The notes beneath the pieces are model-generated. The model was not told the origin of the DNA. It did not search any database and saw only the letters and a list, made by a program, of their open reading frames with translations. The translations under genes were made by a program, and so were the position numbers. A DNA stretch of 64,000 nt from Saccharopolyspora rosea (GTDB lineage: Bacteria > Actinomycetota > Actinomycetes > Mycobacteriales > Pseudonocardiaceae), in the NCBI RefSeq assembly GCF_025643595.1, contig NZ_CP102826.1, positions 62,001 through 126,000 of the forward strand. The letters run 5' to 3'. Of this stretch, positions 31,683-39,941 are shown piece after piece; the first letter of the stretch is position 1; each line of letters starts with the position of its first letter.

Positions 31683-32477
31683 GTGCGGCAGACGACCCCC
31701 GACGTCGTTGCGCACCGGGGAGCGTCGGCCCACCGCGCCGAGCACACCCGCGGTGCTTACGAACTGGCTCTCGAACAGGGAGCGGACGCGCTGGAATGCG
31801 ATGTCCGGGTGAGCCGGGACGGCCACCTGGTGTGCGTGCACGACCGGCGCGTCGACCGCACCTCCAGCGGACGCGGTGTGGTCAGCGAGCTGACCGTGCA
31901 GGCGATGTCCGCGCTGGACTTCACCCACCACTCCGTCGACGACCCCGAGCACGGCGTGCTCACCCTCGACGAGCTGCTCGGCATGGTCAGCGACCACGGA
32001 CGCGGTGTCCGGTTGTTCGTGGAGACCAAGCACCCGGTCCGCTACGGCGGTCTCGTCGAGCAGAAGCTGCTGGCCATGCTGGTCCGGCACGGGATGGCGA
32101 CGCCCGCGGACAAGGAGTCGTCGACCGTGGTGATGATGTCGTTCGCACCGTCGGCGGTGCGCCGCTTCCGGCTGGCCGCGCCGAAGGTGCCGACCGTGCT
32201 GCTGTTCGACCGCTGGGGCAGGCGGCGCGGCGGTCTGCTGCCGCCGTGGGCCGACCACGCGGGTCCGGACATCCGGCTGCTGCGCGAGGACCCGGACTTC
32301 GTCGCGCGCGCCGCCGAGTTCGACCACGACACGTACTGCTGGACCGTCGACGACCCGGCGGACATCGCGTTGTGTGACCGGGCCGGCGTGCGGTTCGTCG
32401 CCACCAACGCGCCCGCCCGCACCCGCTCCCACCTCGCGGAACCGGATCTGCCACGCTTCGGTAGCGTCACGCCGTAA
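31683..32477 (+). CDS. glycerophosphodiester phosphodiesterase
   Basis: 264-aa TIM-barrel enzyme hydrolysing glycerophosphodiesters to glycerol 3-phosphate and alcohol. Catalytic pieces: VVAHRGASAHRAEHT (first His, Glu), ALECDVRVSRDGHLVCVHD (metal ligands Glu/Asp, second catalytic His) and LFVETKHP. No signal peptide, so cytosolic. The last motif AGVRFVATNAPA is the family's typical end. GTG 31683. A GDPD (glpQ1) also lies near the ferritin gene in M. tuberculosis, supporting synteny. Confidence 0.93.
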   Translation: MRQTTPDVVAHRGASAHRAEHTRGAYELALEQGADALECDVRVSRDGHLVCVHDRRVDRTSSGRGVVSELTVQAMSALDFTHHSVDDPEHGVLTLDELLGMVSDHGRGVRLFVETKHPVRYGGLVEQKLLAMLVRHGMATPADKESSTVVMMSFAPSAVRRFRLAAPKVPTVLLFDRWGRRRGGLLPPWADHAGPDIRLLREDPDFVARAAEFDHDTYCWTVDDPADIALCDRAGVRFVATNAPARTRSHLAEPDLPRFGSVTP

Positions 32478-32501
32478 TTACCGCGAGCGAGGAGACTCCC
32501 A

Positions 32502-33431
32502 GTGGCCGAGAACACCGCCCCCACGATCAAACCGCGGCAGCCGTGCCCGTGCGGATCCGGCAAGCGCTACAAGGCGTGCCACGGCAAGGCGGGCGGTGCC
32601 GCCGACGTCATCGTGACGCGGCCCTTCGAGGGCCTGGCGGCCGAGTGCGAACTGGTGGCGCTGCGGGAGTTCGTGCCATCGGCCACCGCGCCGCTGCCGT
32701 TGCGGGACGGCGAGGTCACGCTCGCCACGGTGCTGCCGATGGCCGCCGCCGCGCTGCGCCGCACCGACGGCAAGGCATTCGTGGGCCTGCAGGTGCAGAC
32801 CCACTCCGGCGACATCAGCCGGGACCTCGCGCGCGCCGTCGAGTGGGTCCTGGCGGCCGAGCCGGGCAGCTCGCTGCCGGTCGTCGGTCCGGAGACCGCC
32901 GAGCCCGGCACGGTTCCGGCCCGCCTGCAGGACCTCGTGGACCCCGAGGCCGCGCTGGACGTCGAACTGCACCGGGACTTCTCGTGGTGGCTGCCCGAGG
33001 ACGTGGAGCCGACCGGCGAGGTGGCGCTGTCGCTGGAGCGCGCGAACGCCGCGATCATGCCGACCGACCGGCTCGACGTCGAGGGCGTGGAGTCGGCGTA
33101 CTGGGTCGACGCGGGCGAGAAGGCGCACCTGCGCTGGGTGCGCCCGGAGCCGGAGGAGCGGCTGCTGGCGGCGCTGGCGCGGCTGTCCGCGCGCGGTGAG
33201 CTGTCGCTCGACGAGGACAGCCGCTACGCGGGTTCCTTCCGGGCGCACGGCCTGTTGGTCCCGGTCTGGGACCTGGACCGGGAGAAGCACGCCCGGGAGT
33301 GGGACCAGCCCGCCGCCGACCTGGGCCGGCGCCTGGACGAGGCGCTGGCCTCGCTGGACTCCGAGCCGCTGGACGCGGCCGAGCGCCGGGCCCGCGACGG
33401 GCTGCGCGGTCGCCAGGTGACGATCCGCTGA
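32502..33431 (+). CDS. SEC-C motif protein (DUF5926)
   Basis: 309 aa. Residues 13-28 form a SEC-C zinc motif (RQPCPCGSGKRYKACHG), as at the SecA C-terminus. The rest, with a characteristic FSWWLPEDVEPTGEVALSLE and EKAHLRWVRPEPEERL, is the DUF5926 domain of actinobacteria. No TM or signal. SEC-C motifs bind zinc and often contact ribosomes or SecB-like partners; the role here is unknown. It is 24 nt downstream of the GDPD stop, with GCGAGGAG before the GTG start. Confidence 0.9.
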   Translation: MAENTAPTIKPRQPCPCGSGKRYKACHGKAGGAADVIVTRPFEGLAAECELVALREFVPSATAPLPLRDGEVTLATVLPMAAAALRRTDGKAFVGLQVQTHSGDISRDLARAVEWVLAAEPGSSLPVVGPETAEPGTVPARLQDLVDPEAALDVELHRDFSWWLPEDVEPTGEVALSLERANAAIMPTDRLDVEGVESAYWVDAGEKAHLRWVRPEPEERLLAALARLSARGELSLDEDSRYAGSFRAHGLLVPVWDLDREKHAREWDQPAADLGRRLDEALASLDSEPLDAAERRARDGLRGRQVTIR

Positions 33432-33593
33432 CCGGGTGACCGACGCGACGGTCGGGCAACCGCCGCGGGTGTGACGGCGTTCCTCTCCGAGCCGATGTTC
33501 CCGGGTGGAGAGGAGTGGAGGGTGACCGCGCACCTGCCCGCCGTGCCGACCACCGCGGAGGCGGTGGTGCCCCGGCAGGCGCGCGGCGGGGAC

Positions 33594-34094
33594 ATGGCAG
33601 CCACCGAAGACGATTTCGCCGAGTTCGTCCGGGCGACCCTGCCCGGGCTGATGCGCTACGGCCACGCGCTCACCGGCAATCCGCACGACGCGGCCGACCT
33701 GGTGCAGACGGTGCTGGAGAAGGTCGGCGCGCGCTGGTCGAAGATCAGCCGCACGACCGACGAACCGTTGGCGTACGTGCGCCGCGCGATGGCCAACGCG
33801 CACATCAGCCGGTGGCGCCGCACCCGGCGCGAAACGCTGCTCGCCGACTTCCCGGACGTCCCCGCCGCCGCCCACCGGGACCGGCTGGAGGACGAGCCGC
33901 TGTGGACGGCGCTGCGGTCGCTGCCGCCGAGACAACGGGCCGTCATCGTGCTGCGTTACTACGAGGGGCTGTCCGAGGCGGAGATCGCCGACACGCTCGG
34001 GATCAGCCGAGGCACGGTCAAGAGCCAGGCGAGCAAGGCCCTCACGACGCTGCGCCGCAGGCTCGGCGCCCACGCGGAGGGGGGTGACGGGTGA
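33594..34094 (+). CDS. SigE-family ECF sigma factor
   Basis: 166 aa with region 2 (DDFAEFVRATLPGLMRYGHALTG, NPHDAADLVQTVLEKVGARW) and region 4 (LPPRQRAVIVLRYYEGLSEAEIADTLGI, SRGTVKSQASKAL), the signature of the actinobacterial SigE (TIGR02983) group. ATG 33594 gives the usual length; GTG 33522 has the better ribosome binding site (GGAG 7 nt before) and would add 24 residues. Its stop overlaps the next gene's start (GTGA), and that gene is the likely regulator. Confidence 0.92.
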   Translation: MAATEDDFAEFVRATLPGLMRYGHALTGNPHDAADLVQTVLEKVGARWSKISRTTDEPLAYVRRAMANAHISRWRRTRRETLLADFPDVPAAAHRDRLEDEPLWTALRSLPPRQRAVIVLRYYEGLSEAEIADTLGISRGTVKSQASKALTTLRRRLGAHAEGGDG

Positions 34095-34585
34095 TGGACG
34101 ACCTGGAGGACGAGCTCCGGCGGCTGCTGCGCGACGACCGGCTGGACGTGCCGGTGCGCACCGGGGCGGAGTGGTCGCTGGTCGCGGGCGCCCGTCGCCG
34201 TCGCCGACGGCAGGGCGTGCTGGCCGCCGCCGGAGGCGCGGTCGCGGCGACGATGCTGTTCGGAGGCGGGGTAGCGCTGGTGAACCAGCAGAGCGTGGCA
34301 CCGGTGCCGCCCGCGGTACCGCCCGCGGTCAGCCAGGCGCCGCCGCCCGGTGTCCCGCCGACGGCGCACCACCCGCACCACCCGGCACCGAACCCGCCGC
34401 TGCCACCGGAACCCTCGTCGCGGGCGCTGTTCCCGCCGCTGCCGTCGTCGAGCTCCGAGCCGCCGTCGATCCTGCGCGAGACGGTCACCTCGGAACCGGC
34501 GCCGACCTCGTCGCGACCGCCGACCAGCACGACCGAGTCGAGCACCACGGAGCCGCCGACCTCGGAGCCGGGGCCGGGCGGCTGA
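34091..34585 (+). CDS. single-pass membrane protein, probable anti-sigma-like partner
   Basis: 164 aa, GTG 34091 overlapping the sigma stop (ATG 34094 also possible). Cytoplasmic N-terminal helix region (DDLEDELRRLLRDDRLDVPV, about 45 aa), an Arg-rich stop-transfer, TM helix (VLAAAGGAVAATMLFGGGVALV) and a long Pro/Ser/Thr-rich external tail. No HxxxCxxC zinc motif. The layout and coupling match the membrane proteins that accompany SigE-type factors; that it binds the sigma factor is inferred from position. Confidence 0.8.
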   Translation: MMDDLEDELRRLLRDDRLDVPVRTGAEWSLVAGARRRRRRQGVLAAAGGAVAATMLFGGGVALVNQQSVAPVPPAVPPAVSQAPPPGVPPTAHHPHHPAPNPPLPPEPSSRALFPPLPSSSSEPPSILRETVTSEPAPTSSRPPTSTTESSTTEPPTSEPGPGG

Positions 34586-34591
34586 GGTCCG

Positions 34592-35149
34592 CTACAGGTG
34601 GCCGCCCGCCACGCGCGGGGCGGTGGCGTCGGTGTCGTGGTCGCCGACCGACTCGCGGGCGAGGTGGTCCTCCACGTGGAAGAGGTTGCCCTTGGCCCGG
34701 TCCACGACGTTGAGCAGCGTGGACATCTGGGAGACCTCCTCGACCTGTTCCTTGAGGAACCACTGCATGAACTGCTCGCCGAGGTAGTCGCCCTCCTCGC
34801 GGGCGGTGCGCGCCAGCGTCTCGATCTCGCGGGTGACCTCGCGCTCCTGCTCCAGCGCGAGCGCCACCAGCTCGCGGGTCTCGCCGAAGTCGTTGCGCAC
34901 CTGGTCGATGCCCGGGATGTGCGGCTTGACGTCGTTGTCCATGAGGTACCCGACGATCATCATCCCGTGGTTGCGCTCCTCGACCGCCTGCCGGTAGAAG
35001 AGCGCGGCCAGGCGCGGGAGGTCGTTGTTGTCGAACCACACCGCGACGGCGATGTACTGCTGGGCGGCGGTGAATTCGTTCCGGATCTGCTGCTGCAGCA
35101 GGTTGTGGAATTTCGATTCGCGGTGCTGGATGGGTTTCGCGGCGGTCAT
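34592..35149 (-). CDS. ferritin (BfrB-like)
   Basis: 185 aa; iron-storage 24-mer subunit. Ferroxidase residues are visible: Glu in NLLQQQIRNEFTAAQQYIAV, the E-R-N-H motif in QAVEERNHGMMI, and Glu/Gln on the third and fourth helices (LALEQEREVTREIETLA, WFLKEQVEEVSQM). The C-terminal extension of about 20 residues (ARESVGDHDTDATAPRVAG) is like that of mycobacterial BfrB. ATG 35149. Two GCCTAA half-sites 20 bp apart lie 46-71 bp upstream (35195-35220), which may be IdeR/DmdR contact points. Convergent with the sigma operon. Confidence 0.93.
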   Translation of the reverse strand: MTAAKPIQHRESKFHNLLQQQIRNEFTAAQQYIAVAVWFDNNDLPRLAALFYRQAVEERNHGMMIVGYLMDNDVKPHIPGIDQVRNDFGETRELVALALEQEREVTREIETLARTAREEGDYLGEQFMQWFLKEQVEEVSQMSTLLNVVDRAKGNLFHVEDHLARESVGDHDTDATAPRVAGGHL

Positions 35150-35194
35150 GGACCTGAAGGTACTCTGGAACCAGTCCAGTCTCATCCAAGGGAA

Positions 35195-35220
35195 GCCTAA
35201 ACAACGTGTGGCACGCCTAA
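35195..35220. promoter_or_regulatory. paired GCCTAA half-sites upstream of ferritin
   Basis: GCCTAA at 35195-35200 and 35215-35220, exactly 20 bp apart, with a less perfect CCTGAGGCTTGCC to the right. They resemble halves of the IdeR/DmdR box (TTAGGC/GCCTAA) but neither makes a complete palindrome. IdeR activates bfrB in mycobacteria through upstream boxes (established), so the position is suggestive. Confidence 0.35.
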
Positions 35221-35416
35221 TTTTCCTGAGGCTTGCCACGCTTTTCCCGGGAAGTTCGATCTGTTCCGATCCTGCTCATCCGTGCAGGTGGGAGCGTTGA
35301 TCCATTGATGTTGCGGTGAATTCCCGATGTTGTGGACGGCGAATCCGTGCACGCTTTTCAAATTGTTTTCACGTTCGAGTCGTCGCCGTTCCCCCGATCA
35401 AGGGGGAAAGCGCGGA

Positions 35417-36613
35417 TCACAGCGGAGCCCGGGTGATCGGGCAGGACATGCAGCGCGGGCCGCCGCGTCCGGAACCGAGTTCGGAACCGCTGATCCGCAC
35501 GACCTCGATCCCGGCGTCCTCCAGCCGCGCGTTGGTCTCCACGTTCCGCTCGTAGGCCACGACCACGCCCGGTTCGAGGGCGAGCGTGTTGTTGCCGTCC
35601 TCCCACTGCTCCCGCTCGGCGGTCACCGGGTCCAGACCGGTGTCGATCACCCGCAGGTGGTCGATGCCCATCGCCTCCGCCGCCGCGTCCAGGAACGGCG
35701 CCGGGCCCGACACGGTCAGCTCCCCGTCGCGGGAGCGCAGCGCGTACGCCACCAGGGAGTCCTGGATGGCCGGGTACATCACGACCGCGTCGCGGTCGAC
35801 CATGGTGCACACCGTGTCCAGGTGCATCGACGCGCGCGCCTGCTCGATCGGCACGGCGAGCACCGTGTGCGCCAGGTCGTCGGCGAACATCGAGCGCGCG
35901 AACGACTCGGCGCCGGCCGGCGTGGTGCGCTCGCCGACGCCCACGGCGACCACGCCCGGCGCGAGCAGCAGCACGTCGCCGCCCTCGACCGGCGCCGAGT
36001 GCGCGCCGTACGCGCGCGGGACGTGCGAGAACCGCGGGTGGTAGGCGTAGAGGAGGTCGGTGAGCGCGGTCTCGCGGCGCCGAGCGGGCATCGCCAGCGC
36101 CGCCACGGCCACCCGGTCGCCCACCCACATCGAGGAGTCGCGGGTGAACAGCAGGTTCGGCAGCGGCGGGATGGCGAAGTCGTGCGCGTGGTGCATCCGG
36201 CGCACCAGCGACGCGCCCTCGGCGGCGGGCAGCTCCTCGAAGGTCATCCCGGCGATGAGGATCTCCGCGAGCGCCTCGTCGTCCACGCTGGACAGGTGCG
36301 AGCGCAGCGTGTCCGCGATGTCGGTGCCGACCGCGCGTTCGTCCACTCCGGCCAGCACCGCGGCGGCCCGTGCCCGGGAGTCGCCGAGCGTCTCGGCGAG
36401 CAGTTCGTGCAGCAGCAGCACCTCGACGCCTCGGCCGCGCAGCACCTTGGCGAAGGAGTCGTGCTCCTCCTGGGCGCGGTCGACCCACGGGATGGCGTCG
36501 AACAGCAGCTGGTCGCTGTTGCGCGGGGTGAGCCGCTTGAGTTCCGCGCCGGGGCGGTGCAGCAGCACGGTGTGCAGCTGGCCGACCTCGCTGTGGACGT
36601 GTGGTTCGCGCAC
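35417..36613 (-). CDS. arcA: arginine deiminase
   Basis: Hydrolyses L-arginine to citrulline and ammonia. 398 aa: N-terminal [33 protein letters not shown] (Asp and Arg of the active site); [34 protein letters not shown] with catalytic His; [16 protein letters not shown]; and the nucleophile Cys388 in GPRCMSCPI at the C-terminus. No arcB/arcC adjoins, so a stand-alone arginine catabolism, acid resistance or ammonia supply role. GTG 36613. Confidence 0.96.
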   Translation of the reverse strand: MREPHVHSEVGQLHTVLLHRPGAELKRLTPRNSDQLLFDAIPWVDRAQEEHDSFAKVLRGRGVEVLLLHELLAETLGDSRARAAAVLAGVDERAVGTDIADTLRSHLSSVDDEALAEILIAGMTFEELPAAEGASLVRRMHHAHDFAIPPLPNLLFTRDSSMWVGDRVAVAALAMPARRRETALTDLLYAYHPRFSHVPRAYGAHSAPVEGGDVLLLAPGVVAVGVGERTTPAGAESFARSMFADDLAHTVLAVPIEQARASMHLDTVCTMVDRDAVVMYPAIQDSLVAYALRSRDGELTVSGPAPFLDAAAEAMGIDHLRVIDTGLDPVTAEREQWEDGNNTLALEPGVVVAYERNVETNARLEDAGIEVVRISGSELGSGRGGPRCMSCPITRAPL

Positions 36614-36716
36614 ACCCGAAGACTAGCCGCGAATACCGAAAGCATCGCCGGTCCGCGGCGATTTCGATGGTTCGTTAATCAGCTGGCTGGCGCTGCGGTG
36701 GTTCGTTGCGCCGCGT

Positions 36717-37529
36717 TCAAGGTAGCCATGCGACTCGGCCGCGCAGCGCCGCGTACCCGACGAAGGCCACCACGTCGATCAGCGCGTGCCCGACGACCAG
36801 CGGCCACAGCCGGTTCGTGCGCTGCCAGACCCGGCCGAAGACCAGGCCCATCACCACGTTGCCCACGAAACCGCCCACGCCCTGGTACAGGTGGTAGCCG
36901 CCGCGCAGCACCGCGGCCAGCCACAGCGAGCGGTTCTCCGACCACCCGAGCTGCCGCAGCCGGGTGAGCACGTAGGCGACGATCAGCACCTCTTCGGCGA
37001 ACGCGTTGCCGAACGCCGACAGCGCGAGCACCGGTGCCCGCCACCACGTGTCATCCAATGTGGACGGTTGCACGGTGAGGCTCAGCCCCAGCGCGTGCGC
37101 GGCCAGGTACAGGCCGAGGCCCGGGATGCCGATCAGCGCGGCGAGGCCGATCCCGCCGGCGACGTCGCGACCCGGCCGCGAGCGGTCCAGGCCGACCCGC
37201 CGGAGCGCGACCCCGCTGCGCCACAGCAGGTACGCGCCGAGCGCGCCCCACGCGCACAACCGCGTGACGTTCGTGAGCTGTTGCAGCATGTCGAGCAGCC
37301 CCAGCTGGGCCTGCGGTGCGTTGATCGCGACGTTCTGGTCCGCGAGGGGTTGCGGGCGCAGCAGCGCGTCGAGCAGCGACAGCAGGCTCTGCACCGCGGA
37401 GAACCCGAACGTCACGAGCAGCACGACGACCATCTCGACGGCGATGGCCCTGCGCTCCCGGGCAGCCGCGATCGTCTCCGGTTCCTCGGGGCGGGTGGGC
37501 GCCAGCCATGCGCGCAGGGTGCCACTCAC
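36717..37529 (-). CDS. CPBP intramembrane protease family protein
   Basis: 270 aa, about eight TM helices with a C-terminal CPBP (Abi/Rce1-like) domain: first motif FGNAFAEEVLIVAYVLTRL, second LRGGYHLYQGVGG (His), third VVGHALIDVVAFVG (His). The tandem Glu and both His are present, but the Arg usual in EExxxR is replaced by Ala (AEEVLIVAY), so activity is uncertain. ATG 37529. Such proteins process bacteriocin or prenylated peptides in some systems; no partner is evident here. Confidence 0.85.
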   Translation of the reverse strand: MSGTLRAWLAPTRPEEPETIAAARERRAIAVEMVVVLLVTFGFSAVQSLLSLLDALLRPQPLADQNVAINAPQAQLGLLDMLQQLTNVTRLCAWGALGAYLLWRSGVALRRVGLDRSRPGRDVAGGIGLAALIGIPGLGLYLAAHALGLSLTVQPSTLDDTWWRAPVLALSAFGNAFAEEVLIVAYVLTRLRQLGWSENRSLWLAAVLRGGYHLYQGVGGFVGNVVMGLVFGRVWQRTNRLWPLVVGHALIDVVAFVGYAALRGRVAWLP

Positions 37530-37726
37530 GGCTCGAACGGTACCGGGACGGGTGATCCGCCCTGGCAGGACACGGGTGCGTGCGCCTCCATGGGGGACGA
37601 CCGGGCAGCGGGCCGGTTCCGTTCGTGCCCGACCGCGGGAGCGGGAACAACGGGAACGCCCGGGCGGAACCCGCGTGTCGTAACGGCCCGTCGGATCGGT
37701 GCGACGTCGGTGTCGGAGGGGGCGAA

Positions 37727-38071
37727 ATGGACGGACTTCGGGTGTTCCTGTGGGGAGGCGCCGAGGCCGACTGCGCCCTGCGCGCGCTCCAGGCGCTGCG
37801 CCCGTTCCAGGTGCTCGACGGGCCGGTCGGCTCGGCGGCGCTGGTCGGCGTCCGCGACGGCGTGCTGGTGGAGCTCAACGACTCCGACCCCGGCACGCTG
37901 GAGGTCCGGTTCGTCGACGCGCACCGCTCCCGGCGCGCGTGGATCGCGGCCCACTCGTTCTTCTGGATGGTCACCCGTCATCCGCCGGTGGACGAAGCGA
38001 TCCTGACCGGGCCGGGCGTCGCGCCGCTGCACTTCCGGGAGGGCCGGATCCGGCACGTCCAGACGTCGTGA
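37727..38071 (+). CDS. conserved protein of unknown function (114 aa)
   Basis: Starts MDGLRVFLWGGAEADCALRA at ATG 37727 with GGAGG 8 nt upstream. Soluble alpha/beta protein; segments LVGVRDGVLVELNDSDPGTL and AWIAAHSFFWMVTRHPPVDE suggest a compact globular domain. Not recognised. Its last bases overlap the complementary stop of the convergent DUF2470 gene (38071/38072). Confidence 0.72.
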   Translation: MDGLRVFLWGGAEADCALRALQALRPFQVLDGPVGSAALVGVRDGVLVELNDSDPGTLEVRFVDAHRSRRAWIAAHSFFWMVTRHPPVDEAILTGPGVAPLHFREGRIRHVQTS

Positions 38072-38848
38072 TCAGCGGCGCTGCTGCGCCAGGAACGGGC
38101 AACCGACCAGGCGGCGCAGTTCCCGGCCCAGGTGTTCGGTGGTGAACACCGGTCGGGAGAAGGCCAGCCGCACGTCGTGGTCGCCGTCGGCGGACTCCAC
38201 GCGCAGCCGCAGCCCGAACTTGTCCAGGCCCAGCGGGCGGACGTGCCCGCCGCGCAGCGCCTCCGGCAGGTGCCGGGTGAGCAGGCCGACGACGTCGCGG
38301 TGCGACATCTCCAGGTGCCGCAGCCAGCCGTCCTCCAGCAGGCAGAACGGATCCGGGGAAGCGGCCCGGAACTCGGCGGCGTCGACCGAGCAGGTGTCCT
38401 CGGAGTCGGCCAGCACCAGCGACGCCGACTCGACCCGCAGCACGCTGGCGCCGTGCCCGGCGTCGAGCAGCCGGCTGTCCGGGCGCCGTTCGGCGACCGC
38501 GAGGACCTCGGCGCGCGCCTCGTCGCCCCGCAGCAGGCGGACCCAGCCGGTCAGCCACAGCAGGCCGCGCACCGGTTCGCGCAGCCGCACGGGCGTCGGG
38601 TCGGCGATCTCCAGCACCGCGGCCAGCTCGCCGCGCGGGGCCTGCCAGGCGGACGCGACCAGCGGGTGCTCGTCGCCGAGCAGGACGGTGGCGGCGCCGT
38701 CGGCGTGCACGTGGTGCAGCAGCGGCACGATGCGGGCGGACGCCTCACCGGACGGCAGCAGGGCCGCGCGGCCGCCTCGTTCGGCGATGCTCCTGGCGCG
38801 TTCCGCCGGACTCGGCGTCGCGGGTCGGCGGGTCGTCGTCTCGCCCAC
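38072..38848 (-). CDS. DUF2470 (HugZ-like) heme/iron-utilisation protein
   Basis: 258 aa, N-terminal split-barrel region (about 20-150; ARIVPLLHHVHADGAATVLL, TGWVRLLRGDEAR) and C-terminal DUF2470 domain (about 165-250; NH-type helices EDGWLRHLEMSHRDVVGLL, then LGLDKFGLRLRVESADG). DUF2470 proteins are linked to heme binding or degradation (HugZ/HutZ-like). GTG 38848 has a perfect AGGAGGTGA. An IdeR/DmdR box (38863-38881) overlaps the promoter, so it should be repressed when iron is sufficient. Confidence 0.88.
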   Translation of the reverse strand: MGETTTRRPATPSPAERARSIAERGGRAALLPSGEASARIVPLLHHVHADGAATVLLGDEHPLVASAWQAPRGELAAVLEIADPTPVRLREPVRGLLWLTGWVRLLRGDEARAEVLAVAERRPDSRLLDAGHGASVLRVESASLVLADSEDTCSVDAAEFRAASPDPFCLLEDGWLRHLEMSHRDVVGLLTRHLPEALRGGHVRPLGLDKFGLRLRVESADGDHDVRLAFSRPVFTTEHLGRELRRLVGCPFLAQQRR

Positions 38849-38862
38849 TGCTCACCTCCTAC

Positions 38863-38881
38863 TTAGGCAAGCCTAACCTAG
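38863..38881 (-). promoter_or_regulatory. IdeR/DmdR iron box
   Basis: TTAGGCAAGCCTAACCTAG matches the 19-bp IdeR consensus at 15 of 19 positions. Centred about 24 bp upstream of the GTG of the DUF2470 gene, a position suited to repression. Confidence 0.85.
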
Positions 38882-39074
38882 ATGGCCGCGAGCTGGGAAG
38901 TCGACTTCCGTCATACCAGGTGGGGCGGGAGCGCGGTGCGCTCATCCGGGGGAATCGCCGGAGCGTTCCCGCCGGTGCGGGATGATGGTCGCGCGCGTGC
39001 CCTATCACCCCAGGTCGGAGTCCGTTTATCGGGCACCTTTGTTCACTGCGCGGCACGGCATTAGCGTGTCTGCC

Positions 39075-39941
39075 GTGTCAAGCGCTGTTGAGCTTCGCGC
39101 GCCCGGTCCGCGCGGCATCCCGCCCCTGTTCGCCCGACTGGTCGACGACGCCTCGCTGTTCCCGCCCGGCAGCGCGTCGGCGCCGCAGGCGGTGGCCGAT
39201 CACCTCGACGCGCGCGGTGGCCGGTACGCGGGCGTGCTGGGGCCGATGCTGTGCCAGGCGTCCCGGCTGCCCGAGCTGATCACCGAACTGGCCAAGGCGA
39301 AGCCCGCCGAACCGGTGCCGCTGTCGCTGGTGTGCGACACCGGCCTGGGCGGCGTCCCCAAGGCGCTGTCGATCATCGAGGGCCGCCAGGAACTGCTGGC
39401 GCTGCGCATGGTCGAGATGCCCGCCCCGTCCGACGTCGACGACATCTGGCTGGAGCGGGTGTCGGAGTTCGTGCCGGAGGACGTGATCCGCGTGGTCGAG
39501 CCGCGCCGCGGCGGCGACGGGTGGCTGGACGGCGTCAAGCGGGTCGCCGAGCACGGCTGCTGGCCGAAGCTGCGGTGCGCCGGGCAGACCGCCGAGTCGG
39601 TGCCGTCGGTCGAGGTCGTCACCGACTTCCTCGCGGTGGCCTGCTCGCTCGACGTGCCGTTCAAGGCGACCACCGGGCTGCACAACGCGGTGCGCAGCAC
39701 CGATCCGGACACCGGCTTCACCCACCACGGCTTCCTCAACCTGCTGGTGGCGACCGCGCGGTCGCTGTCCGGCAAGGACGTCGCCGCCGCGCTGGCCAGC
39801 ACCGACGCGGACGAACTGGTGGCCGAGGCCGCCGCGCTGTCCGAGGATGCGGCCAACGCGGTCCGCGACGTCTTCGCCTCCTGCGGGTCGTGCTCGCTCA
39901 AGGACCCCATCGCCGATCTCGAAGGACTGGGACTGCTGTGA
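39075..39941 (+). CDS. conserved protein coupled to fumarylacetoacetase
   Basis: 288 aa from GTG 39075 (GTG 39066 also possible). TIM-barrel-like alternation without an assigned family: segments PPLFARLVDDASLFPPGS, VLGPMLCQASRLPELI, CDTGLGGVPKALSIIEG, CAGQTAESVPS, PFKATTGLHNAV and FASCGSCSLKDPIADL. PFKATTGLHN and the aldolase-like layout suggest an enzyme. Its stop overlaps the fumarylacetoacetase GTG by GTGA, and the two genes are adjacent in other actinobacteria from memory, so it probably acts in aromatic amino acid catabolism. Confidence 0.8.
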   Translation: MSSAVELRAPGPRGIPPLFARLVDDASLFPPGSASAPQAVADHLDARGGRYAGVLGPMLCQASRLPELITELAKAKPAEPVPLSLVCDTGLGGVPKALSIIEGRQELLALRMVEMPAPSDVDDIWLERVSEFVPEDVIRVVEPRRGGDGWLDGVKRVAEHGCWPKLRCAGQTAESVPSVEVVTDFLAVACSLDVPFKATTGLHNAVRSTDPDTGFTHHGFLNLLVATARSLSGKDVAAALASTDADELVAEAAALSEDAANAVRDVFASCGSCSLKDPIADLEGLGLL

